Source: Pseudoalteromonas xiamenensis (lineage in GTDB: Bacteria > Pseudomonadota > Gammaproteobacteria > Enterobacterales > Alteromonadaceae). Taken from it: a stretch of 64,000 nucleotides of DNA. Of this stretch, positions 44,578 through 52,716 are shown in pieces. Within the stretch, counting starts at the first letter, position 1. Each line of letters starts with the position of its first letter. Position numbers and translations under genes: made by a program. The notes beneath the pieces were generated by a model. That model had not been told where the DNA came from. It was given only the letters and a program-made list of their open reading frames with translations, and did no database searches. The stretch lies in the NCBI RefSeq assembly GCF_042431545.1, contig NZ_JBHLYX010000016.1; one strand, written 5' to 3'.

Positions 44578-47500
44578 TTAGTTCCCTATCCAACGAACTA
44601 ATGTGTTTTCCATGGTTTGCAGATTTATCGGTTTGGAAATGTAGTCATTCATCCCGACTTCAAGACAACGCGTTTTATCACCTTGCATGGCATTTGCCGT
44701 CATCGCGATGATGGTAATATTTTTATTAAATTCACCCGCAATGCCCGCCCTTATTGCAGTGGTCGCTTCAAATCCATCCATCTCAGGCATCTGACAATCC
44801 ATCAAGATCATTTGATAAGGTGGATCTGCTTCTTTTAGCTTTTCAAGCGCAACTGCCCCATTGTTAGCAATATCACAGGTCAGCTCGAGTTGATTCAGCA
44901 TTTTTGAGGCCACAATTTGGTTTACCAAATTATCTTCAACGAGCAGAATCCGAGTATCAGTATTGATGGTAATTTGAGGTGAATCGACATCACTTGCGAC
45001 TTCGTGGATCACGTGTTGAGTGATAATAGGTATACCAGCTTGATCTAAATTCTTGTCAGCCAACAAGCTGATTGCTTTAAATAGGTCTTCAGCCGTTACC
45101 GGTTTTGGGAAATAGGCATTGAATCCGACTTCGGCAAATCGACTACTATCCCCAAGTTGACCCATTGACGTCATCATAACTAATTTTAGGTCATCAAATC
45201 GGTTGTCATCCCGTATTTCCCAACCAAGTTGTTCACCATCCATTTCGGGCATTTGCATGTCCAAAATGGCCAGATTAAACGGTCGATTTTCTTCCAATGA
45301 TTTTCTCAGTGTCCGAAGTGCCTCGAGTCCTGAACTAACGGCAACGCTCGAGATCCCCCAATTACTAAGTTGGCCACACACCACTTCCAAATTCGTTTTA
45401 TTGTCGTCAACAACAAGTACATTTAAATGCTGTAAGTCGACCTGAGGAAGCGTTATTGCGCTGTGAGTACTTTCTCCAAACAATAAGTCAAAGGTAAAAA
45501 TTGAGCCTTCGCCTTCTTTACTGACGAGCGTAATATCGCCGTGCATTAAGTTACAGAGTTGCTTACAAATAGCTAAACCAAGCCCTGTGCCGCCAAAGTG
45601 ACGCGTAGTGGATGCATCAGCTTGAGTGAATGCCGTGAAGAGGCGGTTTTGTGCGGAGCGACTTATACCAATGCCAGTGTCACTTACCGAACAAATAAAT
45701 CGCCACCCGCCTTCTTCCGCTTTCATTCTAGCACGGACAACAATTTCACCTTGGCTCGTAAATTTTATGGCGTTCCCAATCAGATTGGTAAGAATTTGAC
45801 GTAGTCTACTTGGGTCACCAGACACAAAGCACAATGGAAGCTCCCGAATATCCAAAATGATTTCGAGGTTTTTTTCGCTGGCTTTTAACGCCATCGTCTC
45901 ACTCAATTCTCCAAGCAGTCGCGCGGGGTTGAAGTCGATATTTTCGAGTTCCAGTTTACCGGCATCGACTTTTGAAAAGTCCAAAATGTCGTTAAGGATC
46001 GTAAGGAGATTTTCTGCACTGGTTGTCGCGAGTTTTAACTTATGCGCTTGTTCTTGATCTAAATTCGTGTTGCCGAGCAAATTCAACATACCAATAACCC
46101 CATTCATTGGGGTCCGGATTTCATGGCTCATGTTCGCTAAAAACTCGCTCTTTGCTTTACTTGCTCGTTCAGCGACCACTTTGGCTTGCTTCAAAGCTTG
46201 CTGGGTTTGGTGAACATCCGTAATGTCTGTAAAACTCCATACTCGACCGACAACTTCACCCTCAATCCACATAGGTAATGAAACCCGTTTAAACACTCGA
46301 CCATCTGTGAAATGGAGTGTTTCTTGAGCTTCAATTTCAGGGGTTTTGTAAAGCTCTTTAACACGACGACGGGCTTCGTCAGTATCCATTAATTGCTCGG
46401 TGAGGGTCTTCATGAATTCGCGGTCATCGATGTCTTGAATATCGTCTAGCGCAATTCGCCACAGTCGATAAAATTGCTTGTTTGCGCGAAGTAACTTACC
46501 TCGTGCATCCGTGACTAGAATACCGCTGTTGGTTGCTTCTAATGTTGCTTCGACAAGGGATAGAGACTCTCTCAGTGAACTGGTTTTTTGTTCTGAATCC
46601 GTGACATCTAAATGTGTGCCAATCATTCGTATGGGTTCGTCACCCTCCCATTCAATGACCCGGCCATTACTTAACACCCAAACCCAATCACCACTTCGAT
46701 GTTGCATCCTAAACTTGCACTGGTACATGGATGTTTCTTTTCGCCAATGGGCAGTTAGCTGTTTTTCACATTCAATGAAATCGATAGGGTGGATTAAATC
46801 ACGCCAGGTATCGACTGAGACTGGCATTAATTCTTCGAGCGAATAGCCAATGATTTGTGCCCATCGTTCATTAAATTTTACCTCGCCCGAATTGATGTAC
46901 CAGTCCCACGTGCCCACTTCCGTCGAACTTAAAATAAGCTCCAACTGACGAGAATAATCGACTAGAACTGCCTCCGCTTGCTTTCGCTCAGTAATATCTG
47001 TGCGAATGGCAATGTAGGATTGTGCTCGGCCCGAGTCGTCTGTTGAAGCTAAAATTGTAGTGCCCACCCAGTACAGCTCGCCACTTTTATTTCGATTGCA
47101 GATCTCTCCATGCCACGTTTGTCCTTTTTTTACGGTATCGTACATTTCTCGCCAAAACTGGGTGGAATGTTTTCCAGAATTTAAAATTCGATGGTTTTGT
47201 CCAAGCAACTCCTCTTTACTGTATCCACTGATTTCACAAAATTTTCTATTTACGTATTGAATAGTTCCTTTTAAATCAGTTACCGCAACGATTGAGTGTT
47301 CATCCAACGCAAACTTTTGGTGATTGAGTTCCGCTAACGCTTTTTTGAGCTCAGTTGTTTTTTCTTCAACTCGGCGGCTAATTGTTGCATTTTTTATGGC
47401 AAGTAAATGTGCCAACAAGGTCATAAAGAAGGTGGTAATGATTCCAACCCACAATGTAATCCATTTTGTCTTTTGGGGGGATTGGCCAAACGTTTCATCG

Positions 47501-48396
47501 ATTGACATCGCTTGTAACTGCCAGCGACGTCCCGCATGTTCAGGTAGGCTGTAATTGAAATAAAGGTGTGAGTTAAACTCGTCTATTTGATTTTCGTTTT
47601 TACTATCATAGAGCAGCGTAGGGTTGAGAATATCCGTTATATCCACCAGTCTGAAATGAAGTGCTGAGGAATGATAGGGATGAATTTCATGGTTTACAAT
47701 GTCATCCATTTTGAATGTAGCCAGCACAAACCCAAGTAATTCCGTTTGAGTATTATTAAGTGCCGCAGCATTATCTCGATATACGGGGTAACTTACAACA
47801 TAACCTGTTTCGCTATCAGTGTGCATGTATAAGGGGATGGGTTTTGTGGCTTGAATCGAATTCGTCTCTTTCGCGCGAGTTAATGCTTCCATCACGCTGA
47901 TATCTGAATAAAGGTCAAAACCAAATACAGTGGTTTCTTTTTTGTTCGATTCGCTGTAAAGAACGGGGAGATACTGTGATTGTTGGTCTTGTAAACTAAA
48001 CGTATTGTCATTATTTCTTTTTACAATAGTTTGACCATTACCTTTTTGCTTCAGTTTTTCTTCAAACGAGGTTCGGTCTTCTTCGTTAACAAGTGGCGCC
48101 CAGATAAGCGAGAGAATATCTTCGTGTCTGGCTGTGATAATTTCGGCTTCTCGTTTAAAGAATTTTTCCGATGGGGCATGGTTTGAAAATAAAAGTTCAA
48201 GGGTGTAAAGCGCTTGTATGTTTATTTCCGTCTCACGAATTAACTCTTCACCTAATTCCGTAACCGATTCTGAAAATCGGAGGAAATCAGCTTCCTTCTC
48301 AAATTTGTACACTCTATTTGAAACGATAAAGCTAAGAAACAACCCAATACAAAAGATGACCAGCTGTGTTACGAATGGTTGTAAAAATTTCAGCAT
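44578..48396 (-). CDS. CHASE/PAS hybrid sensor histidine kinase with two receivers
   Basis: 1272 residues. A helix near 10-28 and another near 315-335 bracket a periplasmic CHASE domain (about 75-270; ILSLIWAPLVNEEDR, VVSYPVYRDN). Three PAS domains follow (about 360-470, 485-605 and 615-740); the first two read EISGYSKEELLGQNHRI and IIGYSLEELMPVS. The HisKA acceptor is FLANMSHEIRTPMNGVIGML, then a HATPase domain ending GGTGLGLAICKQL. Two receivers follow (LVVDDNKTN with LAILDMQMPEMDG; LLVEDNLVNQ with ILMDCQMPEMDG). There is no Hpt domain, so the relay needs a separate one. No obvious partner is adjacent, but other hybrid kinases lie within 12 kb. Confidence 0.92.
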   Translation of the reverse strand: MLKFLQPFVTQLVIFCIGLFLSFIVSNRVYKFEKEADFLRFSESVTELGEELIRETEINIQALYTLELLFSNHAPSEKFFKREAEIITARHEDILSLIWAPLVNEEDRTSFEEKLKQKGNGQTIVKRNNDNTFSLQDQQSQYLPVLYSESNKKETTVFGFDLYSDISVMEALTRAKETNSIQATKPIPLYMHTDSETGYVVSYPVYRDNAAALNNTQTELLGFVLATFKMDDIVNHEIHPYHSSALHFRLVDITDILNPTLLYDSKNENQIDEFNSHLYFNYSLPEHAGRRWQLQAMSIDETFGQSPQKTKWITLWVGIITTFFMTLLAHLLAIKNATISRRVEEKTTELKKALAELNHQKFALDEHSIVAVTDLKGTIQYVNRKFCEISGYSKEELLGQNHRILNSGKHSTQFWREMYDTVKKGQTWHGEICNRNKSGELYWVGTTILASTDDSGRAQSYIAIRTDITERKQAEAVLVDYSRQLELILSSTEVGTWDWYINSGEVKFNERWAQIIGYSLEELMPVSVDTWRDLIHPIDFIECEKQLTAHWRKETSMYQCKFRMQHRSGDWVWVLSNGRVIEWEGDEPIRMIGTHLDVTDSEQKTSSLRESLSLVEATLEATNSGILVTDARGKLLRANKQFYRLWRIALDDIQDIDDREFMKTLTEQLMDTDEARRRVKELYKTPEIEAQETLHFTDGRVFKRVSLPMWIEGEVVGRVWSFTDITDVHQTQQALKQAKVVAERASKAKSEFLANMSHEIRTPMNGVIGMLNLLGNTNLDQEQAHKLKLATTSAENLLTILNDILDFSKVDAGKLELENIDFNPARLLGELSETMALKASEKNLEIILDIRELPLCFVSGDPSRLRQILTNLIGNAIKFTSQGEIVVRARMKAEEGGWRFICSVSDTGIGISRSAQNRLFTAFTQADASTTRHFGGTGLGLAICKQLCNLMHGDITLVSKEGEGSIFTFDLLFGESTHSAITLPQVDLQHLNVLVVDDNKTNLEVVCGQLSNWGISSVAVSSGLEALRTLRKSLEENRPFNLAILDMQMPEMDGEQLGWEIRDDNRFDDLKLVMMTSMGQLGDSSRFAEVGFNAYFPKPVTAEDLFKAISLLADKNLDQAGIPIITQHVIHEVASDVDSPQITINTDTRILLVEDNLVNQIVASKMLNQLELTCDIANNGAVALEKLKEADPPYQMILMDCQMPEMDGFEATTAIRAGIAGEFNKNITIIAMTANAMQGDKTRCLEVGMNDYISKPINLQTMENTLVRWIGN

Positions 48397-48551
48397 TTCA
48401 CCTTTTTCCAGTTATGTAGCGCCTATTTTGATGACGCAAAATGAACCTTTTCGCTGCCTTTATTAACTATATGCGGATACGGCAAATTTGCCAGTCGAGG
48501 TGAAAACCGAGTAGGCTATAGCGGTCTTTTTGTGGAGTAAGGATTTATATA

Positions 48552-48995
48552 ATGCAAATTTGGGTGGATGCCGATGCATGCCCTGCGGTGGTACGCGAAA
48601 TTCTGTTCAGAGCAGCTGAGAGGAAAAAATTGGTGACAACGTTTGTCGCTAACCAGAATGTCAAACTGCCTCCTTCTCAATTTTTAAAGTCATTCCGCGT
48701 GCAAGCAGGGTTTGACGTTGCGGATAATGAAATCGTTGCGCGTTCTAATTCAGGTGATTTAGTCATCACGTCAGATATTCCACTTGCGGCAGAATTGATT
48801 GAAAAACAGGTACTCGTGATTAATTTTAGAGGTGAGCAATACACTGAAAACAGTATCCGAGAACGACTCAACATGCGGGACTTTTTCGATACCCTTCGAA
48901 GCAGTGGGATACAAACAAAAGGCCCGGCCGCATTTAGTCAGCAAGACCGAAAAATGTTCGCTGATGCGCTAGACCGTATTCTCGCTAGGGTGTAA
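48552..48995 (+). CDS. yaiI: YaiI/YqxD family protein (DUF188)
   Basis: The 147-residue DUF188 protein of the NYN/PIN-like superfamily has the motifs MQIWVDADACP at the N-terminus, VVREILFRAAER, GDLVITSDIPLAAE and a C-terminal helix with FADALDRIL. The acidic residues in VDADACP and TSDIPLA are those expected around a metal-binding nuclease-type centre, though activity in this family is not well established. Its length matches E. coli YaiI. It ends inside a palindromic sequence (48991-49007) and faces a convergent signalling gene. Confidence 0.9.
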   Translation: MQIWVDADACPAVVREILFRAAERKKLVTTFVANQNVKLPPSQFLKSFRVQAGFDVADNEIVARSNSGDLVITSDIPLAAELIEKQVLVINFRGEQYTENSIRERLNMRDFFDTLRSSGIQTKGPAAFSQQDRKMFADALDRILARV

Positions 48996-49007
48996 AGGGC
49001 CTTTACA
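48991..49007. repeat. 17-bp palindrome TGTAAAGGGCCTTTACA
   Basis: Same seven-base arms as at 2301-2317. It overlaps the stop codon of the DUF188 gene and lies between convergent genes. It may be a short terminator stem or a protein-binding site. Confidence 0.5.
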
Positions 49008-49034
49008 GCCTTGCTTTATGGTAGACCTAGAATG

Positions 49035-50282
49035 TTAATTTGTTGGCACATAGTCAAGATGCATCGGTAATTCCAACTTGAAACCTGTGCCTTCATCTAA
49101 CTTAGAATACATGCTCATTACGCCACCCAATTTGTCTTCAACCAGTTTTTTCACGATAAACAAACCAAGACCACTGCCGCCATCGCCCGATTTTGTCGTG
49201 AAATATTTATCGAAGACTTTATCCATAATGCTTTGTTCAATACCTCGACCATTGTCTTCGATGGAAAACAAAACATTTTTTACCCCTGATGTTTCAACCT
49301 GAATTCGAATTGTACCTTGACTGTTTGGTTCAAACGCGTGGAGTAAACTGTTGTTGATGAGGTTTATCAACACTTGAGAAAGCGCGCCGGACATCGTGTG
49401 CATAATGATGTCTTTTGGGCAATCAATGGTGAGTGTGTGAGGACTCCGCTTGAGTTTCGGGGTGAGAATGAGTTCGATATCTTCTAAAAAAGTGGCCAGA
49501 TTTATGTCGATAATTGTTTCATTAAATTCGCCGACCACGATGTCTTTGAAACTGGCAACCAGCTTATTTGCGTAACTCATACTCGACCCGACAAGTCGCA
49601 AACATTCTTGTCCATAAGTGATAAAATCGGTGAGTGATTCCTTGTTGAGTTGTTGTTGGCCGAAAGCTATTTCAAGTGCGTCTAATTTGTCTTTCATACT
49701 TGAAATCGCAGTGTTGGTAATGCCAAGAGGAGTACCTAACTCATGGCTCATCTCACCAACAATTTCCGCTAAGTGACTCATTCTCTCAGACTCCTCGAGT
49801 TGAGCTGATTTGAGCTCGCTTAACGTCGCCAACTCAATGTTGTAGTCTCTAAGCTGTGAAATAAGTTCATCGCGCAGTACAACCAACTTTCGTAGCTGGA
49901 GATGGGTACTGACGCGAGCAAGCAGCTCTTCTTGTCGTATTGGTTTTGTTACGTAATCAACAGCACCACTCGTAAACGCTTCTACAATGTCAGCAATTTG
50001 GGTTTTGGCGGTCACAAATATCACGGGGATTTCTTTTACATCAAGCAGTCCTTTCATTCTTCTGCACGTTTCAAATCCATCGATGCCAGGCATCATGACA
50101 TCAAGCAGGATCAACTCTGGTTGGAAGAGGGTTGCTACTTGAATGGCTTTTTCGCCATTTAACGCAAAGGCGACTTCATATCCTTCAGCTTCTAAAATAT
50201 TGGTCATTAATTCCAAGTTTTCTTTCTTGTCATCAACGACTAATATTTTGCTGCCATCCAGTTTTATTGGGCTTTTAGACAT
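49035..50282 (-). CDS. Soluble response regulator-histidine kinase fusion
   Basis: The 415-residue cytoplasmic protein has an N-terminal receiver (about residues 10-125; ILVVDDKKEN, phospho-Asp in LILLDVMMPGIDG) and a short helix rich in Glu and Leu. The kinase core follows: acceptor-like MSHELGTPLGITNTAISSM, N-box NLINNSLLHAF, DNGRGI, and a GGSGLGLFIVKKL lid. It has no membrane segment. Its start overlaps the end of the upstream DUF3369 kinase gene by 8 bases, so the two are co-translated and probably form one phosphorelay. Confidence 0.9.
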   Translation of the reverse strand: MSKSPIKLDGSKILVVDDKKENLELMTNILEAEGYEVAFALNGEKAIQVATLFQPELILLDVMMPGIDGFETCRRMKGLLDVKEIPVIFVTAKTQIADIVEAFTSGAVDYVTKPIRQEELLARVSTHLQLRKLVVLRDELISQLRDYNIELATLSELKSAQLEESERMSHLAEIVGEMSHELGTPLGITNTAISSMKDKLDALEIAFGQQQLNKESLTDFITYGQECLRLVGSSMSYANKLVASFKDIVVGEFNETIIDINLATFLEDIELILTPKLKRSPHTLTIDCPKDIIMHTMSGALSQVLINLINNSLLHAFEPNSQGTIRIQVETSGVKNVLFSIEDNGRGIEQSIMDKVFDKYFTTKSGDGGSGLGLFIVKKLVEDKLGGVMSMYSKLDEGTGFKLELPMHLDYVPTN

Positions 50283-52650
50283 GTTGAGTTTCCCCCAAAG
50301 CGTTGATCAAGCCATCCATGTCATAGTTGTCGATAAATCCAAGCAAATATTCGGCGAAGCGCTTCTGTTCACCGATTGGTTCGAATTCGGCGTTGATGAT
50401 CTCTTTCACTTTGGAAAGGCGATTCATTGAAGCGGCTTGTTTCAATGCGTTCAATGTGGCTTCTTGAACATTTACATCGGCAAAAGAGGTCGTGGGCTCT
50501 TCGATGTTCGTGTCCAATTCATCGAGTTGGATATCAAATGAATCTGGGAAATAGTGAGTTAAACACTCGAAAATTTCGCTAAATCGATAGGGTTTAGGAA
50601 TAAATCGATTAAAGCCGATGCTTAGGTAATACTGGATTTCATGACTTAAGCTAAACGCGGAAATTGCGACGCAAATGAGTTTTTCGAAACGCGCGTCCTC
50701 GCGCAGTAACACGATGAGTTCATCACCTCGCATGACGGGCATTAGAAGGTCAATAAAGGCAATATCGTAGTGCTTTTGTTGTAAGAGTTGAAATGCTTCT
50801 TGGCCATTGGCGGCTTCATCAAATTCAATATTGCAATCAGACAATACAGAATTGAGCACTTCTCTGTTTTCTGGGTTGTCATCGACGACTAATGCTCTGA
50901 ATTTCCGACCAGGCTTAAGTGTAATTGCATTCAATTGGAGTGAGGGCTCTGAGTTGACGGGCTCTTTTGCTGGTTCGAAGTTTAACGTAAAGTAAAAGTT
51001 AGCCCCTTTACCCAGTGTTGAACTGACTTGAAGTTCACCGCCCATCATCGCAATTTGCTTAGCGGAAATAGCGAGCCCAAGGCCGGTACCGCCTTTTTCT
51101 AAACCGGCCTGCCCTTGGCTAAAATTACTAAAAAGCGTGGCTTGTTCTTCATCGGAGATACCTGGACCTGTATCAATAACGCTAAATCGATGGCCTGATT
51201 GGGTTTTTTCCAACCGTAACGTGACGTTTCCATGGTCAGTAAACTTCACCGCATTACCTAACAAATTAATGATTATTTGCCTCAATTTAGCTTGGTCGGC
51301 ATAGACCGGTAATGATTCTGAACATTGATTATCGAACTTAAAATGCAACCCTTTTTGTTCGCATCGTAAACTTAGCATTGCGCCGATTTCATGCAGGAGT
51401 CCAACCGCATCAAAGCTCAGTGGTTTCAGCACCATAGCCCCTGCTTCAATTTTTGAGATCTCGAGTACGTCGTTAATAATATCCAGTAAATGTTCTCCCG
51501 CTTTACTGATTTTAGACAAGGTATTTATGTGATCATCTGGCATATTAGACGCGCGTGACAGCACTTGAGCAAAGCCTAGAATGGCATTCATAGGTGTACG
51601 TATTTCATGGCTCATGTTGGCTAAAAATTGGCTTTTTGCCACGCTCGCTTGCTCCGCTTTTTGATTGGCGGTAGTGAGTGCTTTGGTACGCTCGGTCACT
51701 TTGATTTCTAATTCGTCATTCATCGACGATAACGTTTCATTGAGCCATATATTGCTGCAAGTTATCACTAGATTTTGACTCAAGGTGGTGAGAAGGAGTT
51801 GCTCCTCGTCTGAAATCGCCTCAGGATATTCCAACACCAAATACAAGCAAACACCACTGTGGTGGCAATGCAAGAAGATAACGGCATGTTCATCTTCGAT
51901 AACGTTTTGCATGTCATTGGGGTCTTGCGTTTGTTGTTTTAAATTTTTAAAGACCTTAACCCAAGGCCAGTCTGTGCTGCGGCCAAGTTCAGAAAACTGT
52001 TGGTCATTTTTTTCCACAATCGCGAATTTTACTTCGGTTTTGTGCTGTAGTTCAGCAAGTGGTAGTGTCGTCGGGAGTGTCTGTTGTAAGGTTTGAATAC
52101 AGTCATGCGATGTGGATGTTTGCAGAAGTTGAGCATTACAATGTACTATTTTTGAAAGCGCTAAATGCAAACAAGCCTGTTGGTGCAACTCTTTGTAGCT
52201 TCGTAGCGCACCAAGCACGGTTGCAAACAGTCTGTCACTTGTGAGCTCGGTTTTATTCTTGTAGTCATTGATGTCGTATTTTTGCATCACTTGCTTTTCA
52301 GGCGCACTGCCTGGCTGACCCGTTCTTAATATTATCCTTGAAAGCTGATTGCCAAGCGCCTCTCGGCAGTATTTCGCGACTTCCAATCCTGCCGTATCAC
52401 TCTCCATAACGACATCAAGTAGAATGACCGCGATATCGTCGTGTTCTTTTAACACTTGGATCGCGTCTTCACCCGAGTGTGCGTCTAAAAAGGAGAGCGC
52501 TTTGTCCTTAAATTTGAAATTAGATAAGGCCAATTTAGTCAGCGCGTGTATGTCTGGCTCATCATCGACAATTAATACTTTCCAAGGGGCGTAGGTCGTA
52601 CTACAAACTTTTTGATCTTCGCCACCAAATAACGACTCAAAGTCACTCAT
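50275..52650 (-). CDS. DUF3369 hybrid histidine kinase
   Basis: 791 residues. The N-terminal receiver-type domain (VLIVDDEPDIHALTKLAL, VILLDVVMES; about 27-150) is followed by a DUF3369 domain (about 150-300), a coiled linker, HisKA (FLANMSHEIRTPMNAILGF), a HATPase domain (GGTGLGLAISAKQ) and a C-terminal receiver (ALVVDDNPEN, IAFIDLLMPVMRG; about 575-690). A C-terminal helical tail of about 80 residues is not assigned. The protein is cytoplasmic. It overlaps the downstream REC-kinase by 8 bases and lies 66 bases downstream of the diguanylate-cyclase gene on the same strand, so all three may share a transcript. Confidence 0.9.
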   Translation of the reverse strand: MSDFESLFGGEDQKVCSTTYAPWKVLIVDDEPDIHALTKLALSNFKFKDKALSFLDAHSGEDAIQVLKEHDDIAVILLDVVMESDTAGLEVAKYCREALGNQLSRIILRTGQPGSAPEKQVMQKYDINDYKNKTELTSDRLFATVLGALRSYKELHQQACLHLALSKIVHCNAQLLQTSTSHDCIQTLQQTLPTTLPLAELQHKTEVKFAIVEKNDQQFSELGRSTDWPWVKVFKNLKQQTQDPNDMQNVIEDEHAVIFLHCHHSGVCLYLVLEYPEAISDEEQLLLTTLSQNLVITCSNIWLNETLSSMNDELEIKVTERTKALTTANQKAEQASVAKSQFLANMSHEIRTPMNAILGFAQVLSRASNMPDDHINTLSKISKAGEHLLDIINDVLEISKIEAGAMVLKPLSFDAVGLLHEIGAMLSLRCEQKGLHFKFDNQCSESLPVYADQAKLRQIIINLLGNAVKFTDHGNVTLRLEKTQSGHRFSVIDTGPGISDEEQATLFSNFSQGQAGLEKGGTGLGLAISAKQIAMMGGELQVSSTLGKGANFYFTLNFEPAKEPVNSEPSLQLNAITLKPGRKFRALVVDDNPENREVLNSVLSDCNIEFDEAANGQEAFQLLQQKHYDIAFIDLLMPVMRGDELIVLLREDARFEKLICVAISAFSLSHEIQYYLSIGFNRFIPKPYRFSEIFECLTHYFPDSFDIQLDELDTNIEEPTTSFADVNVQEATLNALKQAASMNRLSKVKEIINAEFEPIGEQKRFAEYLLGFIDNYDMDGLINALGETQHV

Positions 52651-52716
52651 AGTGGGAGTTTTCGATTATTCAACAACTTTAAAAGTGTAGTTCATGATAC
52701 GTTGGGTGGCGAAAAT